Part shown: positions 1-8,209 of the stretch, piece by piece
Layout of the letters: every line of letters begins with the position of its first letter
Numbering within the stretch: the first letter of the stretch is position 1
NCBI GenBank assembly: GCA_963709075.1
Contig: CAVPUY010000005.1
Coordinates: forward strand, 62,001 to 126,000
Source of the DNA: Palsa-506 sp963709075
GTDB taxonomy: Bacteria > Actinomycetota > Actinomycetes > Streptosporangiales > Streptosporangiaceae
DNA: 64,000 nucleotides
Direction: 5' to 3'
Made by a program: the position numbers and the translations under genes
The notes under the pieces: model-generated
Told to the model about the DNA's origin: nothing
Database searches by the model: none
The model's input: only the letters and a program-made list of their open reading frames with translations

Positions 1-1291
1 CACCCCGTTCCGCGACGCGGTCTGGCAGCAGCTGCTCGAAGGCGTCAGGTTCGTGTCCGGCGAGTTCGCCGACGACGCCGCGTTCGACGAGCTGGCGAAA
101 ACCGTCAACGACCTCGACGCTCAGCGGGGCACCGGCGGCAACTGCGCGTTCTACCTCTCCGTCCCGCCGAAGGCCTTCCCGCTCGTCATCCAGCAGCTCA
201 AGCGGTCCGGGCTGGCGGAGCCCGGCGGCTCGGCGACCGGGCCGCGGCCGTGGCGGCGGGTGGTGATCGAGAAGCCGTTCGGCCATGACCTGAAGAGCGC
301 GCGCGAGCTGCACGCCACGCTTGATGCGGTCTTCCCCGCGCAGTCGGTGTTCCGCATCGACCACTACCTCGGCAAGGAAACCGTTCAGAACATCCTGGCC
401 CTGCGCTTCGCGAACACCCTGTACGAGCCGATCTGGAACCGCGGCTACGTGGATCACGTGCAGATCACCATGGCCGAGGACATCGGCATCGGCGGCCGGG
501 CCGGCTACTACGACGGCATCGGCGCGGCGCGCGACGTCATCCAGAATCACCTGCTGCAGCTGCTGGCGCTGACCACGATGGAGGAGCCGGTCTCCTTCGA
601 CGCCGACTCGCTGCGGGCCGAGAAGGAGAAGGTGCTCTCGGCCGTGACGCTGCCGCCGGACCTGGCCGCCGGCACCGGGCGCGGCCAGTACGCGGCGGGC
701 TGGCAGGGCGGCGTGCTGGTGCCCGGTTACCTGGAGGAGCCAGGCATCCCGGCGGACTCGCATACGGACACCTACGCCGCCGTGGAACTCGGCGTGGACA
801 CCAGGCGGTGGGCGGGGGTGCCGTTCTTCCTCCGCACCGGCAAGCGGCTGCCAAGCCGGATGACGGAGATCGCGCTGATGTTCCAGCGGGCGCCGCACCT
901 TCCGTTCACGGCCACAGACACCGAGGAACTCGGCCAGAATGCGCTGGTCATCCGGGTTCAGCCGGATGAAGGGGTGACCATCAGGTTCGGCTCGAAGGTG
1001 CCAGGATCGGCCATGGAAGTCCGGGACGTGAACATGGACTTCGCTTACGGCGGTGCGTTCACCGAGTCGAGCCCGGAGGCATACGAGCGGCTGCTGCTCG
1101 ACGTGCTGATCGGCGACCCGCCGCTGTTCCCGCGGCAGGAGGAAGTAGAGCTGTCCTGGCAGATCCTGGATCCGATCGAGGAATTCTGGGCATCGGCCGG
1201 CCAGCCCGAGCAGTATCCGGCGGGCTCGCACGGCCCGGCCTCGGCTGACGCCCTGATCGCCCGCGGCGGACGCGCCTGGCGCCGGCTCTGA
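1..1291 (+). CDS. zwf: Glucose-6-phosphate 1-dehydrogenase, 5' end cut by window
   Basis: Oxidises glucose-6-phosphate to 6-phosphogluconolactone with reduction of NAD(P)+, the first step of the oxidative pentose-phosphate pathway. The reading frame is open from base 2, so the N-terminal Rossmann part lies outside the window. The active-site signature RIDHYLGKE, with its substrate-binding Lys and His, is at about 353-380. Later conserved segments include FRTGKRLP (about 830-850) and the acidic C-terminal DPIEEFW. It is followed after 30 bp by opcA and then pgl, the standard actinobacterial arrangement. The frame is intact. Confidence 0.97.
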   Translation, partial: TPFRDAVWQQLLEGVRFVSGEFADDAAFDELAKTVNDLDAQRGTGGNCAFYLSVPPKAFPLVIQQLKRSGLAEPGGSATGPRPWRRVVIEKPFGHDLKSARELHATLDAVFPAQSVFRIDHYLGKETVQNILALRFANTLYEPIWNRGYVDHVQITMAEDIGIGGRAGYYDGIGAARDVIQNHLLQLLALTTMEEPVSFDADSLRAEKEKVLSAVTLPPDLAAGTGRGQYAAGWQGGVLVPGYLEEPGIPADSHTDTYAAVELGVDTRRWAGVPFFLRTGKRLPSRMTEIALMFQRAPHLPFTATDTEELGQNALVIRVQPDEGVTIRFGSKVPGSAMEVRDVNMDFAYGGAFTESSPEAYERLLLDVLIGDPPLFPRQEEVELSWQILDPIEEFWASAGQPEQYPAGSHGPASADALIARGGRAWRRL

Positions 1292-1321
1292 CGGCCCGAT
1301 CCCAGCGAGAAGAGTGCAGCG

Positions 1322-2278
1322 ATGACGATTGACCTGACCGACACCACCACCGGGGCCATCCGCGAGGCCCTCACCAGGGAGCGGCGGCGGCTCGGCGGGC
1401 AGACCACCGGCATGGTGCTCAACCTGATCATCGTGACCGACGAGGCCGGCCAGTACGATGCCGTCCGTGCGGCGAGCGAGGCTGGCCGCGAGCACCCCTG
1501 CCGGATTATCGGCGTCATCATCCGCCGGCCGGACGCTCGGTCGCGGCTGGACGCGGAGATCCGCACCGGCGAGGCCGGGCCAAGCCAGACGGTGCTGCTG
1601 CGGATGTACGGCCCGATGGGGCAGCACGCGGACTCGGTGGTCAGGCCGCTGCTAGCGCCGGACACGCCGGTCGTCACCTGGTGGCCGGGGGAAGGCCCGG
1701 CACGCCCGTCCGGTAACCCGATCGGCCTGCTCGCCCAGCGCCGGGTGACCGACGCGGCCGAGGCGCCGGTGCCCAGGGAGGCGCTCGCCGTGCTGGCCCA
1801 GAGCTACCGGGCTGGTGACACCGATCTCAGCTGGACCCGCGCCACTTCCTGGCGGTCGCTGCTCGCGGCCACGCTCGACCAGCCGCACGGCGAGATCAGC
1901 GGCGGGTCGGTAACCGCCGAGAAGGACAACCCGACCGCCGACCTGATCGTTGCCTGGCTCAGCGGGTGCCTGGGCGTGCCCTTCGAGCGGGACACCTCGG
2001 GCGGCCCCGGCATCACCGAGGTCCGGTTCGCCACCAGCGAGGGCGATATCGTGCTGGCCAGGCCGGACGGGCTGCTGGCCACGCTGACCAAGCCGGGGCA
2101 GCCGGACCGCCGGGTTGCCCTGCACCGCAGGGACACCGCCGAGTTGCTGGCAGAGGAACTCCGGCGGCTGGACTCCGACGAGGTCTACGGCGAGACGCTG
2201 GACCGGCTCGCGGCCAGCGCGGCTGGCCGCCTGGCGGCCGGGGCGGCCCAGGCCGGGGCGGCCCAGGCCGAGCAGTGA
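1322..2278 (+). CDS. opcA: Glucose-6-phosphate dehydrogenase assembly protein OpcA
   Basis: A 318-residue protein of the OpcA family, which in cyanobacteria and actinobacteria assembles or activates the Zwf tetramer. It starts at ATG 1322, 30 bp after zwf. Family features visible are the N-terminal segment with TGMVLNLIIV (about residues 27-36) and a WWPGEGP segment near residue 120. The C-terminus is Ala/Gly-rich with two GAAQA copies. The stop overlaps the GTG of the next gene, so opcA and pgl are probably translationally coupled. The frame is intact. Identity rests on sequence feel plus its position between zwf and pgl. Confidence 0.93.
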   Translation: MTIDLTDTTTGAIREALTRERRRLGGQTTGMVLNLIIVTDEAGQYDAVRAASEAGREHPCRIIGVIIRRPDARSRLDAEIRTGEAGPSQTVLLRMYGPMGQHADSVVRPLLAPDTPVVTWWPGEGPARPSGNPIGLLAQRRVTDAAEAPVPREALAVLAQSYRAGDTDLSWTRATSWRSLLAATLDQPHGEISGGSVTAEKDNPTADLIVAWLSGCLGVPFERDTSGGPGITEVRFATSEGDIVLARPDGLLATLTKPGQPDRRVALHRRDTAELLAEELRRLDSDEVYGETLDRLAASAAGRLAAGAAQAGAAQAEQ

Positions 2279-3057
2279 CCGCGCCCCAGGTACTCATTCA
2301 CCGTGACGCCGAGCTGCTGGCCAAGGCCGTGGCCGCGCGGCTGGTGACCCGGCTGGTGGACACCTCGGCCGCCCGCGGCCATGCCTCCGTCGTGCTCACC
2401 GGCGGCGGTATCGGCACGAAAGTGCTCGCCGAGCTGGCCGCCGCGCCGGCCAGGGACGCGGTGGACTGGCGGCATCTGGATATCTGGTGGGGCGACGAGC
2501 GGTTCCTGTCGGCCGGGCACCCGGACCGGAACGAGACGGGCGCCCGCGCGGCTCTGCTCGACCATGTCGACGTGGCCCCCGGCCGGGTCCGGCCGATGCC
2601 TGGCCCGGACGGGCCGGACGGTGACAACCCCGAGGCTGCGGCGGCCAGGTACGCGGGCTGGCTGCGCGACGCGGCAACGCCGGAGGACCACGGCGAGTCA
2701 CCGTCCTTCGACGTGCTGATGCTCGGGATCGGGCCAGAGGCGCACGTCGCCTCCCTGTTCCCTGGCCAGCCTGCGCTCTATGAGGAAGAGCGGACCGTGG
2801 TTGCCGTCCACGGCTCGCCTAAGCCGCCACCGGTCCGGCTGACGCTGACGCTCCCGGCGATCCGGGCGGCCCGGGAGGTGTGGATCATCGCATCCGGGCC
2901 GGACAAGGCCGGGGCGGTCCGGCTCGCGCTGTCCGGGGCCGGGCCGGTCCAGGTGCCTGCGGCTGGCGCGCGCGGCAGGCAGCAGACGCTCTTCCTGCTT
3001 GACCGCGCGGCTGCGGCCAAGGTGCCTGCCCAGCTTGGCCGCCTGGCCTCACCCTGA
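2275..3057 (+). CDS. pgl: 6-phosphogluconolactonase
   Basis: Hydrolyses 6-phosphogluconolactone to 6-phosphogluconate, downstream of Zwf. The start is GTG 2275, overlapping the opcA stop (GTGA), which gives 260 residues. An in-frame extension to 1966 is only the opcA shadow. Visible family motifs are LTGGGIGTKVL near residue 42, the WWGDERFL signature near residue 69 with the following HPDRNE, and LGIGPEAHVASLFPG near residue 150. The frame is intact. It ends the zwf-opcA-pgl operon. Confidence 0.95.
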   Translation: MTAPQVLIHRDAELLAKAVAARLVTRLVDTSAARGHASVVLTGGGIGTKVLAELAAAPARDAVDWRHLDIWWGDERFLSAGHPDRNETGARAALLDHVDVAPGRVRPMPGPDGPDGDNPEAAAARYAGWLRDAATPEDHGESPSFDVLMLGIGPEAHVASLFPGQPALYEEERTVVAVHGSPKPPPVRLTLTLPAIRAAREVWIIASGPDKAGAVRLALSGAGPVQVPAAGARGRQQTLFLLDRAAAAKVPAQLGRLASP

Positions 3058-3119
3058 AGTAGCGGGGACGCTGCTGCCGCCGGACGAGCGGAGCGCAGAC
3101 CTGGTGCTCGCCATCGCGG

Positions 3120-3570
3120 ACGGCGGCGCTTGTCTCCGTGACCAACAGCGATATCGCGAACCTGGAGACTGCCCCGCATGCCCGTGCGCTCGCCGAGGAC
3201 CTGCGGGTTGTCGTTCGCCGCTACGACGATCTCGCCGGGCGAGCGCGGAAGACCGTCGGTAATTCCGTCTCGCTGAGCGTTTCTTACCTGGCTGCGCCGG
3301 CCTACGCTGCCGCCATCCTGGAGCATCAGGTACTTGGCACCCATTCCGGTGGGGCGCCCATGTGCCGCTAATTGCCGGCGTGCTGGCCGGCGGCGATGCT
3401 GAACTGGCGGCGAGCTCATCGAAGAAGTGCACCGCAGAGGCCAGGTACGATGCTCGCCCTGCGCCGCCGTGGCGCGAATGACCTCGGCTGGACACCGCGG
3501 AATGAGTACCGGCTGATGCCGCAAGACCGGCTCTTCGTGCTAGTCACCAGAGCGGGGCTAAGCCGGGGTG
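3120..3570 (+). pseudogene. N-terminally truncated TrkA-N/TrkA-C (RCK) cation-channel regulatory domain
   Basis: No intact gene fits this stretch, but three frames read together give a recognisable NAD-binding RCK protein. AALVSVTNSDIANLE is followed by YLAAPAYAAAILEHQVL (3120-3320), then, after a shift, IPVGR and LIAGVLAGGDAELA, then ELIEEVHRRGQV, then MLALRRRGANDLGW and LFVLVTRAGLSR (3450-3565). These match the end of a TrkA-N domain and its TrkA-C domain in actinobacterial potassium-channel regulators. The first part of the NAD-binding domain is missing because pgl ends just upstream. With at least three shifts and a missing 5' part, this is a relic even if some shifts are sequencing errors. 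Confidence 0.6.
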
Positions 3571-3903
3571 CTAACGTGCTGCCAGCCGCGGTAGCGGCCG
3601 CAATTTCCGCCGGATGTGATGAAACTGGGTCTCCCGCAGCGGCGCAGCGGGCGTTACGCTCAGGACAGGTCTTCCATCTGGTTCTGCTGAGCCCGCTGTG
3701 AAGACGAGGGAAGGTCCAGGCATGGTCACTTTTGCGAGGATCCGCCTGCAGCGCACGGTGTTGCCGGTCGAGGCATCGCTCGCGGCAAGTCAACCGGTGC
3801 CGCGGGACCCGTGGTGTCCTTCTAGTCACTCCGCGCGCCGGCCTGGCTGCGGCGGCAGCATTCCGCCGTCCGGGCGGGTGCACATCACATCAGGAGGAAT
3901 CCG
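3571..3903. other. Non-coding stretch upstream of the acetate permease
   Basis: I see no convincing gene here. Short open frames on both strands have no family resemblance or ribosome site. The stretch ends in a strong Shine-Dalgarno site for the next gene and presumably holds its promoter, but no clear -35/-10 pair could be picked. Confidence 0.5.
3892..3897 (+). promoter_or_regulatory. Shine-Dalgarno site fixing a TTG start
   Basis: AGGAGG lies 6 bases before TTG 3904. It is the strongest ribosome site in the window and decides that the permease starts at this TTG rather than at an internal ATG. Confidence 0.75.
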
Positions 3904-4548
3904 TTGACCACTTCCGATGAAACAGGAATATCGGCGATCGCGCCGGTACCCCCGGCCGTCGCAGATCCGGCGCCGCTCGGGCTCGCCGGCTTCGCGCTGA
4001 CCACGTTCCTGCTGTCAGCGGCCAACATCGGGTGGACCAGGGGGGCCCTCCCACTCGTCAATTCCGGTGAGTGGCTGCCCTACGCGCTCGTCTATGGCGG
4101 CATCGCGCAGCTGCTCGCGGGGATGTGGGAGTTCCGCAACAGGAACGTCTTCGGCGCGACGGCCTTCGCCACCTATGGCTCATTCTGGATCGGGCTGTGG
4201 TTCTTCGTGCACTACGTCGCCGTCGTCAAGGGCGAGAACGTGCTCAATGACCTGGGCTGGATCCTGCTGGCCTTCGCGATCTTCACCTTGTACATGATGA
4301 TCTTCAGTGCGCAGGCGAGCCTCTGCCTCTTCCTCGTGTTCTTCTTCCTTGAGATCGCCTTTGTCCTGCTGTTCATCGGGAACTTCGCCGGCCAGCTTCC
4401 TGGCCATAGCCTGATCCGGGTCGGCGGCTACATCGGCGTGGTGACCGCCTTGCTCGCCTGGTACGTCTCGGCGGCCGGGATAGCGAACGGGATGGGCGGC
4501 AGAATACGGCTTTCGGTCGGCCAGCCGCTCATCCGCGCCCGGAGCTGA
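3904..4548 (+). CDS. Acetate/succinate uptake transporter, GPR1/FUN34/YaaH (SatP) family
   Basis: An integral membrane protein of 214 residues, likely taking up acetate or other short monocarboxylates. The family signature appears as DPAPLGLAGFALTTF near residue 20, followed by LVYGGIAQLLAGMWEFRN (about 60-78) and FGATAFATYGSFWIGLW. Six hydrophobic segments fit the SatP fold. Translation begins at TTG 3904 behind a perfect AGGAGG. The frame is intact, it is a single gene, and it ends at a bidirectional hairpin facing lsr2. The exact substrate cannot be read from the sequence. Confidence 0.88.
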   Translation: MTTSDETGISAIAPVPPAVADPAPLGLAGFALTTFLLSAANIGWTRGALPLVNSGEWLPYALVYGGIAQLLAGMWEFRNRNVFGATAFATYGSFWIGLWFFVHYVAVVKGENVLNDLGWILLAFAIFTLYMMIFSAQASLCLFLVFFFLEIAFVLLFIGNFAGQLPGHSLIRVGGYIGVVTALLAWYVSAAGIANGMGGRIRLSVGQPLIRARS

Positions 4549-4583
4549 CGCCGCGTCCCTGCCTCAGGCTGGCGATCGCGGCG

Positions 4584-4619
4584 GCTGTGGCGCCGCTCAT
4601 GACGGAGCGGCGCCACAGC
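4584..4619. terminator. Bidirectional hairpin between convergent genes
   Basis: A perfect 15-bp inverted repeat (arms 4584-4598 and 4605-4619, 6-base loop) lies between the permease (plus) and lsr2 (minus). The position and symmetry fit a shared intrinsic terminator. There is no T-tract, as is common in actinomycetes. Confidence 0.75.
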
Positions 4620-4663
4620 ATGCCGGACACGGCGGTGCGGACGGCAGTCGCGGCGAGCGAACC

Positions 4664-5002
4664 TCAGCGGTGACTTGTGTCGTACCTGGCAATGACGTCG
4701 GCTGGAATCCGGCCGCGGTCGCTGACCGAAATGCCATTGCCCTTTGCCCAGGAGCGAATGTCGGCGCTGTGCTTACGATGCGCTGCCGTCCGTCGCTTGG
4801 TGCGCCCCACCCGGTTTGATGTCTTGCGAGCCCGAGTAGCGTACCGGTTGAAGACCTCGTCGAGCTTCTGGCTGTGCCGCTCGCAGAGGTCGATTTCGTA
4901 ATCCCGGCCGTCAAGGCTGAACGACCGCGTCAGGTGCTGGCCGTCCGGAATCTCTTTCTCGTCGTAGTCGCAGGCGAATGTAACCGAGACTTTCTGTGCC
5001 AC
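4664..5002 (-). CDS. Lsr2-family nucleoid-associated protein
   Basis: A small H-NS-like protein that bridges and silences AT-rich or foreign DNA. The start chosen is GTG 5002, giving 112 residues beginning VAQKVSVTF as in known Lsr2 proteins, with a G-rich ribosome site just before it; a longer in-frame start at 5062 is less likely. The N-terminal dimerisation domain carries DYEIDLCERH. The C-terminal DNA-binding domain has IRSWAKGNGISV followed by the RGR minor-groove motif (SDRGRIPADV). The N-terminal loop with CDYDEKE is unlike the main Lsr2, so this is probably a paralogue. Confidence 0.92.
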   Translation of the reverse strand: MAQKVSVTFACDYDEKEIPDGQHLTRSFSLDGRDYEIDLCERHSQKLDEVFNRYATRARKTSNRVGRTKRRTAAHRKHSADIRSWAKGNGISVSDRGRIPADVIARYDTSHR

Positions 5003-5327
5003 TTGTATTCCCCCTTCCCCCGCCGCACGTATATCCCCAGGAGAAGGCAGGTGTAACGGCACGTGGACGGTTTTTCTTAGCGGCCGCCTGATACCGATGT
5101 TGGCGGGCTGCCATTGGGTCCGCGAAGCACGGCGCGGAAGGCGCGGGCAGGCAACTGCTACAAGGCGGGCAGGCAGTGCGCGGAAGGTCAGCCAGGCCGT
5201 GCCAGGAACGCTGGGCCGGCATAGGCCGATGGGGCCAATCGGAGCCGCCAGGCAAAGTCAGCACATGCGGCCATGCGCAAAAGGCTGCTGATGTGGCCGG
5301 GCAAAAGAGCTGAGTGGCTCGCGGTAG
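5003..5327. other. Intergenic region upstream of lsr2
   Basis: No gene is supported on either strand. The part next to 5003 is the 5' untranslated and promoter region of the Lsr2 gene. It is less GC-rich around 5030-5090 (TTTTTCTTA), which is compatible with a promoter, but no boxes are assigned. Confidence 0.4.
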
Positions 5328-6104
5328 CTAGCGGAGTTCGTGTTCCGCCAGCGGAAGGCTGCAGGGGAAGGAGCCGGGGGGCAGCTCGAGCCCTTCGTCG
5401 CCAGCCCGGGCGTTTCCGATATCCCAGCCCGCATCCCGCTGCTCACCGGGCCAGCCAGGCCGTCCGGGGGAATAGGACGGCGAAGCTGCGGGCTGGCCTT
5501 CAACGCCAGGAGCCGGGGGTGAATAGCCGCCTGCTCTGCTGTCGTTCTGGTAGCGGCCGGCGGGTGATTCCGGCGGCGAATGCGGGCGCCCGGTGCTGGC
5601 CGGGTATCCGGCCGCGCCAGGCGGCTGACCCGGCCTGGCCGCGTGCCGGGCCTGGGCCGGCGGCTCGTCGTGGCGGGAAGCCGCGCCCGGCCAGGCTGGG
5701 TGCGGCGCCCTTCCTGGCTGATCCGGATGGCCCGGCATGCGCCCCGGTACCGGGTAATGCGGATCAAGCGGCTCGTCGTGGCGTACGCCCGCGGCGCTGG
5801 CCGGATAGGCAGTCGTGGGGTGATCCAGGTACTCCGCTGGCCTGCCCCCGGGAGCGGCCAGCACGCCGCCCGGGGCGCCGAGGCCATCGGGGCCGCGCTG
5901 CAGCGTGTGGATCATCCTGGGCAGGTCGGCCATCGGCAGCCGGAAGCTTCCTGTGCACGTTCCGGCCTGCCAGATGCTGAGCACCGCGACCCCGGTGTCC
6001 GCGTACCAGCTGATCCGCAGGCTCCGCGAAGTGCTCCTGACATCGAAGAAGACCTCGCCGAGACGAGGCAGCGGAGCTGCGTCCGACGTCGACATGGTGC
6101 CCAT
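5328..6104 (-). CDS. Conserved actinobacterial hypothetical protein with Pro-rich tail
   Basis: A 258-residue protein of unknown function. The first 60 residues look conserved and folded, with FFDVRSTSRSLRISWY, then VAVLSIWQAGTCTGSF and LPMADLPRMI. I have seen this type of N-terminal domain in actinomycete hypothetical proteins, but no function is known to me. From about residue 75 on it is a low-complexity Pro/Gly/Arg/His tail, probably disordered. ATG 6104 is used, and ATG 6095 (MSTSDAA) is equally possible. It is transcribed divergently from the WhiB gene. There is no signal peptide or membrane segment. Confidence 0.65.
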   Translation of the reverse strand: MGTMSTSDAAPLPRLGEVFFDVRSTSRSLRISWYADTGVAVLSIWQAGTCTGSFRLPMADLPRMIHTLQRGPDGLGAPGGVLAAPGGRPAEYLDHPTTAYPASAAGVRHDEPLDPHYPVPGRMPGHPDQPGRAPHPAWPGAASRHDEPPAQARHAARPGQPPGAAGYPASTGRPHSPPESPAGRYQNDSRAGGYSPPAPGVEGQPAASPSYSPGRPGWPGEQRDAGWDIGNARAGDEGLELPPGSFPCSLPLAEHELR

Positions 6105-6430
6105 GGTGACCCTGACCTATCGGATTTGTCTAGCTTATGACGACTTAGCCAGCGATGAGGTGACCGCCAGCCGCCACGGATTCCGCAGCCGGCCTGCGCG
6201 GGCCCGGACCGGAGTGGCATGATTATGCCTCGGCTCGCTGATCCGCCTGGCCCCGTTGCCGTTTTGCGCCTCCTCCGTAGCGCCCGCTCGCGCGGGAACA
6301 CTGTGGCGATGTAACGCGTTAGACATCGCGACGGGGCGAATGCCGCATCGCGCGGGGTATCACGCGTCGAGCGAGCCGGACGCTCTGTTAAGCGAAGTTT
6401 CACACGGTCAGCTTTTGAGGAGATCGATCC
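6105..6430. promoter_or_regulatory. Divergent promoter region between the hypothetical gene and whiB-like gene
   Basis: This 326-bp gap separates two divergent starts and must contain both promoters. A GAGGAG ribosome site (6417-6422) precedes the WhiB-type ATG. The local GC content is lower than in the genes. I could not assign -35/-10 boxes with confidence. Confidence 0.5.
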
Positions 6431-6730
6431 ATGTCTGAGGTACGTCGTCAGGCCGCCCTGATGCCCCGGCCGAACTGGGGCTGGCAAGATGACGCGGCGT
6501 GCCGCGGTAAGGAAGTCGTGCTCTTCTTCGGCCCGGACGGCGAGCGACAGCCCGAGCGGGATATTCGCGAGCGCAAGGCCAAGATTGTCTGCGCAGCTTG
6601 CCCGGTCCAGACCGAGTGCCTCAGCTATGCCGTGTCGCGGCCGGAGAAGTACGGCACCTGGGGCGGGCTCAACGAGGACGAGCGGGCCTCCGAGCGGCGG
6701 CGCCGGATGCGCAGGGCAAACGCGGCCTGA
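6431..6730 (+). CDS. WhiB-family iron-sulfur transcription factor
   Basis: A 99-residue Wbl protein. Four cysteines for the 4Fe-4S cluster are at residues 24, 54, 57 and 63 (DAACRG, then CAACPVQTEC), followed by the sigma-factor-binding turn GTWGGLNEDER at 75-85 and a basic RRRRMRR tail for DNA contact. Such proteins bind the principal sigma factor and control development or redox responses. The ATG follows GAGGAG by 8 bases. It converges on the downstream phosphoribosyltransferase. The short N-terminus and FFGPDGER spacing suggest a WhiE/WblE-type member, but I do not assign a gene name. Confidence 0.95.
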   Translation: MSEVRRQAALMPRPNWGWQDDAACRGKEVVLFFGPDGERQPERDIRERKAKIVCAACPVQTECLSYAVSRPEKYGTWGGLNEDERASERRRRMRRANAA

Positions 6731-6767
6731 CGGGCCGGCCAGGACTTCCTGGCGGCCTGACGGGCCG
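6722..6767. terminator. Hairpin with a repeated whiB 3' end
   Basis: A 16-base sequence containing the WhiB stop codon (from 6722) recurs exactly at 6752, 30 bases later. Between the copies a short inverted repeat (6738-6744 with 6747-6753) can form a hairpin. It sits between convergent genes, so it probably terminates both. Confidence 0.6.
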
Positions 6768-6803
6768 ACGCCCGGGCGGCGCCGGTCCCGGCAGCCTGCC
6801 CCG

Positions 6804-7526
6804 CTAGGGCGACCGCGGGCCGGTTCCGAGCAGCCTGACCACGTCAGCATCACTGAGCTGGCCGAAAGACTGATACCACTCCCCCACGGCCCGGAACGCG
6901 GGCGGCGCGGCCAGGACCAGGACGAGGTCGGCCTCGGCCAGCATCGCCGTGGCCGATGACGGCGCGGCCACCGGTACCGCGAGGATGGTGCGGCTGGCCC
7001 CGGCCGTCCGTACCGCGCGCAGCGCAGCCCTGGCCGTGACACCGGTCGCGAGCCCGTCATCGACGACGATCACGTCCCGGCCGCGCAGCGCGGGAGCAGG
7101 CCGCTCGCCCCGGTACGCCGCGATCCTGCGGCCGAGCTCGGCCCGCTCCCTGGTCACCACCGGGTCCAGTGCGGCCGCGGTCAGCCCGAGCCGCGCCAGC
7201 ATCGCTTCGTCGAAGACCGGCTGACCGCCTTCCGCCACCGCGCCGACCCCGAGCTCGGGCTGCAGCGGATAGCCGATCTTCCTGGTCACCAGCAGGTCGA
7301 TCGGAACTCCCAGCGCGCCGGCGACCTCGCGGCCTACCGGCACGCCGCCGCGCGGCAGGGCAAGCACCACGGTGTTTTCCAGGCTGAGGCCGGCCGCACC
7401 CGAGGCCACCAGATCCAGCATCCTGGCGCCGAGAGCGCGTCCGGCCGCGGAACGGTCCGCGAAGGGCAGCGGGACGGCTTCCCGTGCGCTCGCGGATACG
7501 TCAACCATCCGTCCGGTCCTGGACAT
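6804..7526 (-). CDS. Phosphoribosyltransferase-fold protein
   Basis: A 240-residue type I phosphoribosyltransferase-like protein. The PRPP-binding loop is clear in DVIVVDDGLATGVTARAAL, and VLALPRGGVPVG supplies the upstream phosphate loop. Proteins of this type in actinomycetes are mostly uncharacterised and often sit near stress genes; substrate is unknown. Starts at 7526 (MSRTGRMVDV) or 7508 (MVDVSAS) are both plausible. The frame stays open to 8183, but that extension is low-complexity and overlaps the leader region, so I reject it. The gene is convergent with the WhiB gene. Confidence 0.8.
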   Translation of the reverse strand: MSRTGRMVDVSASAREAVPLPFADRSAAGRALGARMLDLVASGAAGLSLENTVVLALPRGGVPVGREVAGALGVPIDLLVTRKIGYPLQPELGVGAVAEGGQPVFDEAMLARLGLTAAALDPVVTRERAELGRRIAAYRGERPAPALRGRDVIVVDDGLATGVTARAALRAVRTAGASRTILAVPVAAPSSATAMLAEADLVLVLAAPPAFRAVGEWYQSFGQLSDADVVRLLGTGPRSP

Positions 7527-7898
7527 CGCCTCGGCCTCGTCTGGGTAACCTACCCACCCCGGGCGGCACCCATTCGGGCAGCGACAATGAACACCATGGT
7601 GTGCCTTTCCTGCCGTGAGCAGCGGCATGACGAATGCCCGGGCGGCACCTGGTGCGACTGCCAGCATCAGCCGCCGGCCAGGGAGGCCGAGCCGCGGCTC
7701 GGCTGGATCAGGCAGGGCTGACTGCCGCAATAGGCGCAGAACGCATGGTGGCAGCGAGAAAACCGCGGCGGCCGCGGAATGGCGTGGCCGCCGCGGAATA
7801 GGCACCGCGGCCGGGCGGTTGTCGTTGGCGTGACAGCAGACGTCGTTCACTCTGTCGTGCATGCTGCCAGCATGGCTGCCGGTCAGGCCGCCTGCCCG
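7527..7898. other. Upstream region of the phosphoribosyltransferase and sulfite-reduction operon
   Basis: No gene is supported. It contains an imperfect inverted repeat rich in CCGCGG (about 7760-7797). It must hold the promoter of the minus-strand phosphoribosyltransferase and probably that of the plus-strand sulfur operon. Confidence 0.4.
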
Positions 7899-8021
7899 AT
7901 GCCCCAGGCCGGCTGTCCGGCGGCACCGGGCAGCTTGCCGCCTGCCGTCGTTACCGGCACCGACCCGCTGCTGGTAGCCCGGCGGCACGTCGATTTCCTC
8001 CGGATCCGCAGCGCGATCTGA
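7899..8021 (+). CDS. Possible leader peptide of the sulfite-reduction operon
   Basis: A short frame ends at TGA 8019-8021 with the peptide LLVARRHVDFLRIRSAI. Many actinobacterial sulfur genes are preceded by tiny leader peptides ending in a very similar Arg-Arg-His-(Val/Ile)-Asp-(Leu/Phe) motif, so the resemblance and position (about 190 bp before sir) support a cis-acting leader. The start is uncertain: ATG 7899 gives 40 residues and ATG 7872 gives 49, both longer than usual, and there is no clear ribosome site. The usual C-terminal cysteine is absent. Confidence 0.45.
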   Translation: MPQAGCPAAPGSLPPAVVTGTDPLLVARRHVDFLRIRSAI

Positions 8022-8040
8022 CCTCCGCCGCTGACGGGAT

Positions 8041-8098
8041 ACCCGTTCTCGCCGGTCAGCCCGATCCGCCCGGTAAGCCCGTTCTCGCCCGGTAAGCC
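8041..8098. repeat. Imperfect 18-bp tandem repeat between leader and sir
   Basis: About three copies of an 18-19 base unit beginning CCCGTTCTCGCC or its variant CCCGATCCGCCC. It lies between the leader ORF and the sir start, where an attenuator would be expected. I see no strong alternative hairpins in it. Confidence 0.6.
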
Positions 8099-8209
8099 AA
8101 TGCCTGCCTGGCCGCCGCCATCGCGGTGGCCAGATCGCCAGCCCGTCATTGGCACTGCTCCGCAAGGACCGTACGCACCGCATGTCCAGGACCCGAAGGA
8201 TCGCCCAGC

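Noticed and set aside
6804..8183. Phosphoribosyltransferase extended to 459 residues
   Set aside because: The upstream extension is low-complexity and crosses a non-coding region; internal starts at 7526 or 7508 fit the family length.
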